Below are positions 6,747 through 15,193 of a stretch of DNA of 20,791 nucleotides, one piece after another (position 1 is the first letter of the stretch; each line of letters starts with the position of its first letter). Position numbers and translations under genes: made by a program. Source of the stretch: Spirosoma fluviale (GTDB lineage Bacteria; Bacteroidota; Bacteroidia; Cytophagales; Spirosomataceae); contig CAMARL010000011.1 in the NCBI GenBank assembly GCA_945860325.1, positions 1 through 20,791 on the forward strand. Reading direction: 5' to 3'. Under the pieces are notes generated by a model. That model was not told the origin of the DNA. It searched no databases and saw nothing but the letters and a program-made list of their open reading frames with translations.

Positions 6747-8481
6747 TCCTAATTTTCATTGATTTTTCCTGCCCATTTTGCTGGTATATCAATATATGCA
6801 ATCCTGGATTTAATTCAGAAATCAATTCTTTATTTATCGTTCCATTCTGCTTAAATTCCTTTGTTTTACGCCCTAATAGGTCATAAATAGTTAGGGATTC
6901 AAAAGGTATATTGACCGACTCTTCTACATTCTGAATGGAAAGGGGAGGGTTGACTTTGATGTCGAACGATTCTTGTAAGCAATTTTGTGGATCAGATACT
7001 TTGAATACTGTATTTTCAATCGGGTTTACCTTGATGTTTTTTGTTTTATCTCCATTCGACCACACATATTCTCCGGTCCAAGTGGCTGAAAGCTCTATTT
7101 TGTCGAAATAATTGATCGTTTGTGTGCTAGGAGCTTTGAGACTGAGGTCTTTAAAAACAGTGAATTGATCTAACACATTTCCTTCTTCGTTAATAAATTT
7201 AGCGTCCAATCTTTTGCCATCAATTTCAAAATAAAAAGACCCTGCTTGGCCCGCTAGACTATATTCCATCACAGGGTGCGGGGCACTGGCTCTTGCCGCT
7301 CCCGTCGCTCCGCCCACTCCATTGACCACATAAATAACTCCATTTTTATCTGTATTACTTGTCGAGAAGAGGTAGGGGCACGAGTTGGCAGATTTATCAT
7401 AACGTCCAGTTGAGCTTTGGGGCCAATGGACGGATTTATTAAATTCCGACGATAGGCCATATTGGTTTTTCAGGGGCTTACTTCTTTCAAAGACATGGCT
7501 ATGACCGGTGAGCACTAGGTCCACATTAAATTCATCAAATACTTTGGGTAAAATGGCTCTTAGGTTAATTAAATCAGGAACTACATCAGAATCGTAAGTT
7601 CCTTTGGTATAGGGAGGATAATGAAAAAATACGACCTTCCAAAGCTGCTTAGTGGACTTAAGGTCATTTTTTAGCCAGGTTAATTGGTCCGAAGGCCCAT
7701 CGAAAATACGCTTATTGTCTTTTCCATATGCATAAGAATCGAGGCAAATAAAATGGGTATTGCCATAGTCAAAGGAATAATAAGCTTCAGACCCAGAGGC
7801 CAAACCCCCTAATTCTCCCTTAGTGGGTAGGGTGAAGTTTTGAAAATAGGCCATGTCGGGATGATCCTGGTTTTTAGGATATATGTCATAGTCATGGTTT
7901 CCAACGGTAGGGAATAGTGCTGATTGTTTCAGTAAAGGGCCATTTTGATATATTTGAAAGAAATTGGCCTGAAAATCATCATCCGAACCACCCCCATACA
8001 CATTATCTCCCTGGGTCAAGAATAGGTTGGTATATTTATTGCCAATAAACTTCTTAAAGCCTTCGTAGACATTTTTTTGATTGGGTCCAGGATACATGTC
8101 GCCTATGGTCCAAACGCTGAATTTTTCTGGGGATCCAATGGCCGGAGCGGTTTTAAAGAAATAGGTTGAATCCCCTGCGAATTGGGTAGAGGTTAACCTG
8201 ATTCGATAAAAGTATTTGTTGGACGCTGTTAGTGAGTCAATTAAAACTAAATGTTCGGTATTGGTTTGACTTGATTTCTTTATCCGATTGAACGTTTTGC
8301 CATCGCTGCTAACTTGGACTTCACTTATAATAGCTTGGTTGGTACGATATCGTATTTGGACTGATTTGTCTCCAAGCATTTGCAGATAGGGAGATCGAAT
8401 GATTTGTTGGCCAAATACCTGAAATGAACCCAGAGCGAGGAGGATCAAACATAGGAACGAATGTGCCAACGGTTTTTTCAA
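6733..8481 (-). CDS. Secreted purple-acid-phosphatase-like metallophosphoesterase with T9SS sorting tail
   Basis: A 582-residue exported hydrolase. Residues 1-24 form a signal peptide (MKKPLAHSFLCLILLALGSFQVFG). Residues ~25-112 resemble the fibronectin-III-like N-terminal domain of purple acid phosphatases. The catalytic domain (~120-400) shows IGDMY (D128), GDNVY (158-162, with the Fe-ligand-type Y162), GNHD (194-197), VFFH (H287) and GHSHVFER (326-333). The usual DxG of the first motif reads DMY here. Residues ~450-515 look like an Ig-like domain. The end (from LTIYDLLGRKTKEF to the terminus) is a type A T9SS C-terminal sorting domain, so the enzyme is probably surface-attached or released through type IX secretion. 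A role in organic phosphate scavenging is likely but not proven. It overlaps the convergent lacI-type gene by 14 bases. Confidence 0.92.
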   Translation of the reverse strand: MKKPLAHSFLCLILLALGSFQVFGQQIIRSPYLQMLGDKSVQIRYRTNQAIISEVQVSSDGKTFNRIKKSSQTNTEHLVLIDSLTASNKYFYRIRLTSTQFAGDSTYFFKTAPAIGSPEKFSVWTIGDMYPGPNQKNVYEGFKKFIGNKYTNLFLTQGDNVYGGGSDDDFQANFFQIYQNGPLLKQSALFPTVGNHDYDIYPKNQDHPDMAYFQNFTLPTKGELGGLASGSEAYYSFDYGNTHFICLDSYAYGKDNKRIFDGPSDQLTWLKNDLKSTKQLWKVVFFHYPPYTKGTYDSDVVPDLINLRAILPKVFDEFNVDLVLTGHSHVFERSKPLKNQYGLSSEFNKSVHWPQSSTGRYDKSANSCPYLFSTSNTDKNGVIYVVNGVGGATGAARASAPHPVMEYSLAGQAGSFYFEIDGKRLDAKFINEEGNVLDQFTVFKDLSLKAPSTQTINYFDKIELSATWTGEYVWSNGDKTKNIKVNPIENTVFKVSDPQNCLQESFDIKVNPPLSIQNVEESVNIPFESLTIYDLLGRKTKEFKQNGTINKELISELNPGLHILIYQQNGQEKSMKIRTNSF

Positions 8482-8685
8482 AGTATATATATTTCTGAAT
8501 ATAGATTGTTAACTGCAAATCTATATAAATGGTTTTTTCCTACCTAAAAAAACGAATAATTTGATGCATTTTTTCTAGGAAAAATTAAGGGAATTTATGA
8601 TATTTGTAACTATTGGAAAATCCAATTAAAATCTAGTTGAAGGATTTTATCTTGTTGGATTGTTCATAGAATCAAACCATTATTT
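8482..8685. other. Divergent intergenic region between the phosphatase and gyrA
   Basis: This 204-base AT-rich gap must hold the promoters of two divergent genes. A minus-strand -7 element is annotated separately. For gyrA only a one-mismatch element, GATATTTG (8599-8606), was found, with no -33 at the right spacing. A perfect 6-bp inverted repeat ATTGGA-AAA-TCCAAT lies at 8612-8626, about 60 bases before the gyrA ATG, and could be a regulator site. No ORF of note. Confidence 0.5.
8516..8523 (-). promoter_or_regulatory. Predicted -7 element for the secreted phosphatase
   Basis: Plus-strand CAAATCTA is TAGATTTG on the minus strand, an exact TAnnTTTG match, 35 bases upstream of the phosphatase ATG. 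No clear TTTG lies at the -33 distance. Confidence 0.4.
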
Positions 8686-11304
8686 ATGTCATTAAATTCT
8701 AATATAATCCCAATCAACATCGAAGATGAAATGAGAGGGGCGTACATCGATTACTCGATGTCGGTTATTGTTTCTCGTGCTTTGCCGGATGTGCGTGATG
8801 GTCTAAAGCCAGTGCACCGTAGAGTACTTTATGGAATGGAGGAGTTGGGTGTTAATTACAATAAATCCTATAAAAAATCAGCTCGTATTGTCGGGGAAGT
8901 ATTAGGAAAGTATCACCCACATGGTGATTCTTCTGTATATGACACCATGGTGCGTATGGCTCAGGATTGGTCTTTGCGATATCCTTTGGTGGATGGACAG
9001 GGTAACTTTGGGTCGGTTGACGGGGATTCTCCTGCAGCGATGCGTTATACGGAGGCTCGTTTAAAGCGAATTGCGGATGAGATGCTTTCGGATTTAAATA
9101 AGGAGACGGTCGATTTTCAACCGAATTTTGATGATAGTTTAGATGAGCCAACGGTCTTGCCTGCTAAGATTCCTAATTTACTTTTGAATGGAACATCGGG
9201 TATTGCGGTGGGTATGGCCACCAATATGGCACCCCATAATTTAACGGAAGTGGTGGAAGGTATTGCGGCTTATATAGATAACCGTGATATTACGATTCCG
9301 GAGTTGATGCAATATATTAAGGCTCCAGATTTTCCTACTGGCGGGACTATATATGGTGTTCAGGGGGTAAAAAATGCATTTGAAACGGGTAGGGGCCGAA
9401 TTGTTGTGAGAGGAAATGCAACTTTTGACACATCAAAGACTGGTAAAGAGCAGATCATTGTATCTGAAATTCCTTACATGGTCAATAAGGCTAATTTAAT
9501 TAAGCAGTGTGCTGACTTGGTGAATGACAAGCGTATTGATGGGATATCTGAGATTCGTGATGAATCAGATCGTCAGGGAATGCGCATTGTTTTTGATCTG
9601 AAGAGGGATGCGGTGGCCAATGTTGTTTTAAATAATTTATATAAATACTCGGCGCTTCAATCTTCCTTTAGTGTCAACAATGTAGCCTTAGTTAAAGGAA
9701 GGCCGATGATGTTAAATCTGAAGGATTTGATTCATCATTTTGTTGAGCATAGAAATGAGGTGATTATTCGCCGTACACAATATGATTTACGTGAAGCTAG
9801 GAAGCGTGCACACGTTTTAGAAGGCTTCATCATTGCATTAGACAATTTAGATGCGGTGATCAAGTTGATTCGTGAGTCTAAAGATCCTTCAGCGGCACAG
9901 GATGGTTTGATGTCAACATTCAATTTATCTGAAATTCAATCGAAGGCTATTCTTGAGATGCGTTTACAGCGCTTGACTGGAATGGAGCGTGAGAAAATCA
10001 TGAATGAATTTGCTGAAATCATGAAATTAATTGATGATTTGGAAGATATTTTGGCAAAGCCAGAGCGTCAATTGCAAATTATTAAGGATGAATTGACCGA
10101 CATAAAAACTCGTTATGGCGATGAGCGTAGGACGCAAATCAATATGACAGATGAAGAATTTTCGGTAGAAGATATGATTGCCGATGAAGAGATGTTGATC
10201 ACGGTATCGGCTCAAGGATACATTAAGCGTACTGCGATCACGGAATATCGTTCGCAAACGAGAGGTGGAGTAGGTTCACGTGCGGTGGCGACGAAGGACG
10301 ATGATTATACGGAACATTTGTTCTCGGCAACGATGCATAATTGGTTATTGTTTTTCACGGAGCGTGGAAAATGTTTCTGGTTACGGGTATATGCGGTGCC
10401 AGAAGGTTCAAAAGTTTCGAAGGGTAGACCGATTCAAAATATGATGAATATTGAGAATGGCGATTCCATAAGGGCTGTCATTAACGTTACATCCATTACA
10501 GATCCTGATTACATCGACAATAATTTCATTGTGATGTGTACACAAGATGGAACCATTAAGAAGACATCGCTGGAAGCTTATTCAAGACCACGTCAAAATG
10601 GAATTAATGCTATTACTATTCGCGAGGGAGACCGTTTATTAGATGTGGCCTTAACGAATGGCAATAATCAGATTGTCATCGCGACGAATACGGGTCGTTC
10701 GGTACGTTTTGAAGAAACTCGGGTTAGGCCTATGGGCCGTACGGCTGCGGGTGTTAAAGGGATTTGGATTGATTCGAAAAAACCAACCGAAAAGGTAATA
10801 GGGATGGTTTGTGTGTCTGATCCAGCGGTCCAACAATTATTAGTGGTATCTGAAAAAGGTTTTGGTAAGCGTTCAGACGTAGATGATTACCGATTGACCA
10901 ATAGGGGAGGAAAGGGTGTGAAAGCGCTTAATATCACCGAAAAAACGGGTGCATTGGTAGCCATCAAAGAAGTGGATGATAATGATGATTTGATGATCAT
11001 TACCAAAGCGGGCATTTTAATTCGTTCTTCGGTCGCTGAACTTCGTGTCATGGGTAGAAATACGCAAGGAGTGAAGTTGATCCGTCTGAAAAATGAGTCT
11101 GATGAAATTTCATCCGTAACTAAAATTGAAAAAGAACCTGAGCCAGAAGAGGTAGAGGTTTTAGAAGGTGAAGTGTTAACAGAAGGAGTGGAGGTCATTT
11201 CTGAAGGAGCTGAGTCGATAGAAGGAAATGCTGATGAGTCAACAGAAGAGAGCGAAGGCGAATCTACTGATGGTGATAAAGTAGATGATTTAACGGAAGA
11301 GTAA
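8686..11304 (+). CDS. gyrA: DNA gyrase subunit A
   Basis: Breakage-reunion subunit of DNA gyrase; with GyrB it introduces negative supercoils using ATP. The 872-residue protein shows YIDYSMSVIVSRALPDVRDGLKPVHRRVLYGM (20-51), HPHGDSSVYDT (77-87) and AAMRYTEARL with catalytic Tyr121. The quinolone-resistance positions corresponding to E. coli 83 and 87 are Ser82 and Asp86, the sensitive type. The C-terminal beta-pinwheel begins near residue 500. Its first-blade GyrA box is degenerate, QTRGGVG (524-530) instead of QRRGGKG, while a later blade carries TNRGGKG. The last ~55 residues form an acidic tail rich in Glu. The GyrA-box-like pinwheel and the tail favour gyrA over parC. A strong terminator follows directly, and an exported TPR protein is next. 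Confidence 0.95.
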   Translation: MSLNSNIIPINIEDEMRGAYIDYSMSVIVSRALPDVRDGLKPVHRRVLYGMEELGVNYNKSYKKSARIVGEVLGKYHPHGDSSVYDTMVRMAQDWSLRYPLVDGQGNFGSVDGDSPAAMRYTEARLKRIADEMLSDLNKETVDFQPNFDDSLDEPTVLPAKIPNLLLNGTSGIAVGMATNMAPHNLTEVVEGIAAYIDNRDITIPELMQYIKAPDFPTGGTIYGVQGVKNAFETGRGRIVVRGNATFDTSKTGKEQIIVSEIPYMVNKANLIKQCADLVNDKRIDGISEIRDESDRQGMRIVFDLKRDAVANVVLNNLYKYSALQSSFSVNNVALVKGRPMMLNLKDLIHHFVEHRNEVIIRRTQYDLREARKRAHVLEGFIIALDNLDAVIKLIRESKDPSAAQDGLMSTFNLSEIQSKAILEMRLQRLTGMEREKIMNEFAEIMKLIDDLEDILAKPERQLQIIKDELTDIKTRYGDERRTQINMTDEEFSVEDMIADEEMLITVSAQGYIKRTAITEYRSQTRGGVGSRAVATKDDDYTEHLFSATMHNWLLFFTERGKCFWLRVYAVPEGSKVSKGRPIQNMMNIENGDSIRAVINVTSITDPDYIDNNFIVMCTQDGTIKKTSLEAYSRPRQNGINAITIREGDRLLDVALTNGNNQIVIATNTGRSVRFEETRVRPMGRTAAGVKGIWIDSKKPTEKVIGMVCVSDPAVQQLLVVSEKGFGKRSDVDDYRLTNRGGKGVKALNITEKTGALVAIKEVDDNDDLMIITKAGILIRSSVAELRVMGRNTQGVKLIRLKNESDEISSVTKIEKEPEPEEVEVLEGEVLTEGVEVISEGAESIEGNADESTEESEGESTDGDKVDDLTEE

Positions 11305-11314
11305 ATTTTTATCG

Positions 11315-11346
11315 GCCCAAAATTTATTTTGGGCTATTTTTTTTTA
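11315..11346 (+). terminator. Intrinsic terminator after gyrA
   Basis: A 9-bp perfect stem, GCCCAAAAT/ATTTTGGGC (11315-11323 and 11326-11334), with a TT loop in the DNA is followed by a long T tract. It starts 11 bases after the gyrA stop and ends about 15 bases before the TPR gene, which leaves almost no room for a separate promoter between them. Confidence 0.88.
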
Positions 11347-11361
11347 ATATAAACAAGAACA

Positions 11362-12804
11362 ATGAAAAAATTAGTTTTAACCCTGTTTACTGTAGCTATG
11401 GCTGCAGGCTCGACTTTCGCCCAGGTGGATAAGGCTTTAGTTGAAGCGCAAAAGAAAGCCATTTTTGATGCTGTAAAAAAGACAGACGAAGCGGTAAAGA
11501 AAACTCCGACTAAACCAAAACCATGGTTAGAGAGGGCAGTAGCTTATTTGGATTTGGCGTCATTTCCGGATTCAACAGTAGCATTAAAGGATGCAGACGC
11601 TGTATTTAAGGCTTTAGAATATATTGCTGAGGCGGTTAAATTGGATACCAAAGATGGTAAAAAAGGTAGTACTGCCAAGGAAGCGGAGGTTTTATTGACC
11701 GGTCGTGAAAAGGCATATGGGGCCTTAATGAATATGGGGGTTATTAAATACCAAGGGAAGAATTATGCAGGTTCTTATAAATACATGAGTAAGGCAGCGG
11801 AAATTTCTCCTAATGATACTACTTCTGCGATGTACACAGGGGTTGTAGCCCAATTATGTCAAAAAGATGCGGAAGCAAAGATCGCTTATGAGCATTATTT
11901 GAAAATAGGCGGGAAAGATATGGCGATCATGTATGGCTTATCTCAAATTTACAAGGTAGCCAAAGAAGAAGATAAATCGTTAGCTATCATAGACCAAGCG
12001 ATGGCTATTTATCCGAATAATAAGGATTTGAAGAATGAGAAATTCAACATGTTGATTTCTTATAATCGAATCGATCAAGCAATTACTCAGTTGAAAGCTA
12101 CCTTAGACAAGGATCCTAAAGATGCGATGTCCTGGTTAAATTTAGGTTTATTGTTTGAAAATAAGGTTTCTGGGGTTAATGATGAAGCGCGTAAAATTCA
12201 AGAAAAAACGTTTAAGATAAATGATGCTAAGCGTAAAGTAGCGGCACAAAAAGACCAAGTGGACTTGTTTTCAGATGAATTAAAGCGTACTAAAGCTAAA
12301 TTAAAAGCGACTCCTCCAGCCAAACAAGGTCCAATAAAAGCTCAGATTACTAAGTTGGAATCTACGTTAGTCGAATATAATACCGCTTTAAATGATATTA
12401 AGTCTGATTTATCTAAGGCTGAATCGGAAGTAGGGGATGTGGCTGCTAATAATGCCAAATTAGCCGAATTGAATGCTAAAATTGCTGATTATCGTAAAGA
12501 TTTACCGATGTACTATACAAAGGCATTAGAGGCTGATGAGAATTACTATGATGCATTATACCAATTAGGTGCTTATTATTACAATGAAGGGGTAGAAATA
12601 AAGAAGAAAGTGGATAATATGGATATGGATACGTATAAAAAAGAGGGGAAGGCCGTTGAAGCTTCCGTTTCTGCTAAATACGAACAGGCATTGCCATATT
12701 TTGAGAAAGCATTTAAAAATAAAAAGGAAGATGATTTAAAAGAGGTTTTGAAGCAGATATATAAGTCTTTAAAGCTTGATGCTAAATTAGCTGAGTTAAA
12801 TTAA
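11362..12804 (+). CDS. Exported tetratricopeptide-repeat protein
   Basis: A 480-residue protein with a signal peptide (MKKLVLTLFTVAMAAGSTFA, likely cut before Q21), so it is probably periplasmic or surface-exposed. TPR-like helical repeats occupy residues ~40-270, for example the stretches around YAGSYKYMSKAAEISPNDTTSAMYTGVVA and IDQAMAIYPNNKDLKNEKFNMLISYNRID. More occur at the C-terminus (KALEADENYYDALYQLGAYYYNEGVEI, then YEQALPYFEKAF). Between them, residues ~270-370 are charged and lack TPR character (KINDAKRKVAAQKDQVDLFSDELKRTKAKL), predicting a coiled-coil insert. TPR proteins mediate protein-protein contacts; no enzymatic motif is seen and the partner is unknown. It sits between two intrinsic terminators, so its expression probably depends on read-through from gyrA or on a promoter overlapping the first hairpin. 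Confidence 0.88.
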   Translation: MKKLVLTLFTVAMAAGSTFAQVDKALVEAQKKAIFDAVKKTDEAVKKTPTKPKPWLERAVAYLDLASFPDSTVALKDADAVFKALEYIAEAVKLDTKDGKKGSTAKEAEVLLTGREKAYGALMNMGVIKYQGKNYAGSYKYMSKAAEISPNDTTSAMYTGVVAQLCQKDAEAKIAYEHYLKIGGKDMAIMYGLSQIYKVAKEEDKSLAIIDQAMAIYPNNKDLKNEKFNMLISYNRIDQAITQLKATLDKDPKDAMSWLNLGLLFENKVSGVNDEARKIQEKTFKINDAKRKVAAQKDQVDLFSDELKRTKAKLKATPPAKQGPIKAQITKLESTLVEYNTALNDIKSDLSKAESEVGDVAANNAKLAELNAKIADYRKDLPMYYTKALEADENYYDALYQLGAYYYNEGVEIKKKVDNMDMDTYKKEGKAVEASVSAKYEQALPYFEKAFKNKKEDDLKEVLKQIYKSLKLDAKLAELN

Positions 12805-12829
12805 TAAGCTCATTTTTATGTTAATGATT

Positions 12830-12858
12830 AAGGCCGACATAATTGTCGGCCTTTTTTA
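12830..12858 (+). terminator. Intrinsic terminator after the TPR gene
   Basis: A 10-bp stem, AAGGCCGACA/TGTCGGCCTT, with a 4-base loop TAAT is followed by a T run. It begins 25 bases after the TPR stop codon. Confidence 0.93.
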
Positions 12859-13138
12859 TTTGTCCGATCTAATATGTTTATACTTGTGCGTATGATTTCT
12901 TAGTGTGGCAATTAAACCAGTTAGAATCGGTGTATGGGAGTGAATTCAAATGTACTATTTAACATAATATAAATTATAAAACAAATATGATACAATTCGA
13001 TGAGAGGGTATATTTGGTGTTGATTAGCTTTTTGTGAGGAATTTTAAGACGTTAGGATTGTTTAGAGAACTTGATAAATGTAGTTGATTGATTAGGTCTT
13101 AAAATATTGAGTTATTTTAATTGATGATTTTTTTAATA
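12859..13138. other. Non-coding gap between convergent genes
   Basis: This 280-base AT-rich stretch lies between the terminator of the TPR gene and the 3' end of the sensor kinase gene. No ORF of useful size is seen on either strand. It contains one exact -7-like element on the plus strand, TATATTTG at 13009-13016, without a -33 partner. No hairpin with a T tract that would terminate the minus-strand operon was found. Confidence 0.6.
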
Positions 13139-14509
13139 CTAAGTAGCAATGGGAAATTTGACGGTAAATTCAGTCCAGCCATTTTGTTCGGATTGAACGG
13201 AAATGGATCCTAGGTGTAAGTTGACAATTCGCTCTACTAAAGAAAGTCCAATGCCATATCCTTTAGAAGCTGCTGTATTTTCAGCTCTGAAAAATGGTTG
13301 GAATATATAGGGAATATCTGCTTCTGGAATACCTTTACCCTCATTTTTTATTTTAATTTCAATCGTTTGTTCGACAATCTGAAGGCTTACATGCGCTTTT
13401 TTATTTGTACTAAATTTGCAGCCATTCTCAATCAGGTTCTTTAGCGCGGTAAGCACTAATTTTTCGTCTCCTTTAATCTGTAATAATTCCTCATTATCGG
13501 GCATGAATTGTGTGTCGATGATTACTTTATAAGCTGCATTTAATTTTTGAGTTAGGCTGCGGGACTCCCACATGATTTCATCTATCCTAAGGATTGAAAA
13601 ACTTGCTTGGTAATCCGAAATACTTATTTTATTGAGTTCCAATAGGCTTTCAGTAATGGCAGCAAGGTCTTGTGTATCTTCTAATACTGAGGCGATTGTT
13701 TGCTTATAATCTTCAATTTTGCGTTCATTTAAAAGGCTAACTTCTAATTGGGATGAAATTTTTGTCAATGGGTTTTTCAACTCATGGGATACATTAGCAA
13801 TGAATGTTTTTTGCAATTTGAATGCATTTTCAATTCGCTCTAATAAGCGATTAATGGTAGTCACCATCTTCCCTATTTCATCTTCAGAATCTGCTGTATT
13901 TAGCCTTTGTTCCAATCTTTTGGGAGATAATTGGTCTACCTGTTTAATTACTTCTGAAATAGGCTTAATAGCCCTTCCTGCAAAAAACCAACCTGATATC
14001 ACGACGATAAATACAAAAAGTAAAAAAAGGGCGATTAATATATTTTTTAGGTCTTTCGCATTTTCTGTAGAGTATTGGTCCTCAGCACCCGCAAACACTA
14101 CTATTTGACCTTCTGGAGTTACAAATACGGTACCTAGGACTTCTAATTCATTTAGTTCAAATCTAACTTCCTTCTTTTTGAATACTTCTTTGACTCGGTC
14201 AACGTCGATATGAAAATTAATCGTATCATTCGAACGGTAAATACGCTCATGACACGTATCATAGGCCATGATATTTTCTCTATATAAAATATCCCGATTG
14301 GCTCGATTGATGATACCTAGCAGTTTAGAATCTACTTGGTTTACATTGACTAATAATTCAGCTGCCGTATTGGCTTTTTGACGTAGCCTACTGTAAAATT
14401 TATCTTTATAGTTTTGTTGAGAAAAGACATAAATAACAAAATAAGACACGAATAAGATCGCCGAAACTAGATAAGTAAACTGATAAGTTAGTCGGGACCG
14501 TATCTGCAT
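13139..14509 (-). CDS. HAMP-domain sensor histidine kinase
   Basis: A 456-residue inner-membrane sensor that autophosphorylates and signals to the adjacent response regulator. The first membrane segment is residues ~11-30 (FTYLVSAILFVSYFVIYVFS), followed by a periplasmic sensing region to ~155. The second is ~157-176 (ILIALFLLFVFIVVISGWFF). A HAMP linker follows (AIKPISEVIKQVDQL). The dimerisation domain has NVSHELKNPLTKI with phosphoacceptor His242, and the ATPase domain shows NLIENGCKFS (N358, N362), NEGKGIP (389-395) and the G2 stretch GYGIGLSLVERI. The aspartate usual in the G1 box (DxGxG) is Asn389 here; kinases with N at this place are known in other families, so activity is not excluded. 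It starts 3 bases after the regulator stop. The stimulus is not evident; the architecture resembles CusS/ArlS-type sensors. Confidence 0.93.
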   Translation of the reverse strand: MQIRSRLTYQFTYLVSAILFVSYFVIYVFSQQNYKDKFYSRLRQKANTAAELLVNVNQVDSKLLGIINRANRDILYRENIMAYDTCHERIYRSNDTINFHIDVDRVKEVFKKKEVRFELNELEVLGTVFVTPEGQIVVFAGAEDQYSTENAKDLKNILIALFLLFVFIVVISGWFFAGRAIKPISEVIKQVDQLSPKRLEQRLNTADSEDEIGKMVTTINRLLERIENAFKLQKTFIANVSHELKNPLTKISSQLEVSLLNERKIEDYKQTIASVLEDTQDLAAITESLLELNKISISDYQASFSILRIDEIMWESRSLTQKLNAAYKVIIDTQFMPDNEELLQIKGDEKLVLTALKNLIENGCKFSTNKKAHVSLQIVEQTIEIKIKNEGKGIPEADIPYIFQPFFRAENTAASKGYGIGLSLVERIVNLHLGSISVQSEQNGWTEFTVKFPIAT

Positions 14510-14512
14510 CTT

Positions 14513-15193
14513 TTATTCTTGTCGTAAAATATAACCCATGCCAAATTGAGTATGTATCAATTTACTTGAAAAGCCTTTGTCGACTTTTTTACGTAAATAA
14601 TTAACATATACTTCGATCAAATTCGAACTATTTTCATCTTCAACCTCCCATATATTTTCTGCAATTTCAGCCTTAGAAATTACTTTTTCTTGATTTCTAA
14701 GGAAGTATTCTAAGAGCTGAAATTCCTTGGAGGTTAAATGAATCATTAATCCTGCCCGACTCACCAAAGAACTATTTAAATCCATTTCTAGATCAGCAAA
14801 TTTTAAGACCTGAGCATCTAATATCGTTTGATTAGACCTTTTAATGAGCGCTTTTACTCGGGCTAATAATTCCTTAAAATCAAAGGGTTTAGGTAAATAA
14901 TCATCCGCACCCGCTTCAAAACCATTCAATTTATCATCCGTCGTACTTAAGGCAGTAAGCATTAAAATGGGCGTTTGAATCCCCTGAGCACGCAATTCTC
15001 TACACAAATCTAATCCATTAATACCCGGTATAATAATGTCCGAAACAATGAGTTGGTAAGTGTGAGCCAGCGCTAATTGTTTGCCCATATGGCCATCATA
15101 TGCAATCGAAACATCATAATTATTTTCTTCTAACCCTTGTTTTAAGGATTGAACTGTCTTTGGCTCATCTTCAATCAATAAGATTTTGATCAT
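14513..15193 (-). CDS. OmpR-family response regulator
   Basis: A DNA-binding response regulator of 226 residues, partner of the sensor kinase immediately downstream. The receiver domain (1-~115) has the acidic pocket E8/D9, phosphoacceptor Asp52 in IVSDIIIPG, T80 and Lys102 in YLPKPFDF. The C-terminal winged helix (~128-226) includes LTSKEFQLLEYFLRNQEKVISKAEIAENIW and the recognition helix region SNLIEVYVNYLRKKVDKG, ending in GMGYIL. Its start codon overlaps the stop of the MazG-like gene in an ATGA arrangement, so the two are translationally coupled. The regulon is unknown; the closest non-coding DNA is the DnaA-box region upstream of the operon. Confidence 0.95.
   Translation of the reverse strand: MIKILLIEDEPKTVQSLKQGLEENNYDVSIAYDGHMGKQLALAHTYQLIVSDIIIPGINGLDLCRELRAQGIQTPILMLTALSTTDDKLNGFEAGADDYLPKPFDFKELLARVKALIKRSNQTILDAQVLKFADLEMDLNSSLVSRAGLMIHLTSKEFQLLEYFLRNQEKVISKAEIAENIWEVEDENSSNLIEVYVNYLRKKVDKGFSSKLIHTQFGMGYILRQE

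Noticed and set aside
8852..9151. Minus-strand ORF of 99 codons inside gyrA
   Set aside because: It is an antisense shadow of a strongly conserved coding region, with no family features.
13719..14108. Plus-strand ORF of 129 codons inside the sensor kinase gene
   Set aside because: The opposite frame encodes the HAMP and phosphoacceptor regions with clear motifs; this ORF is a shadow.
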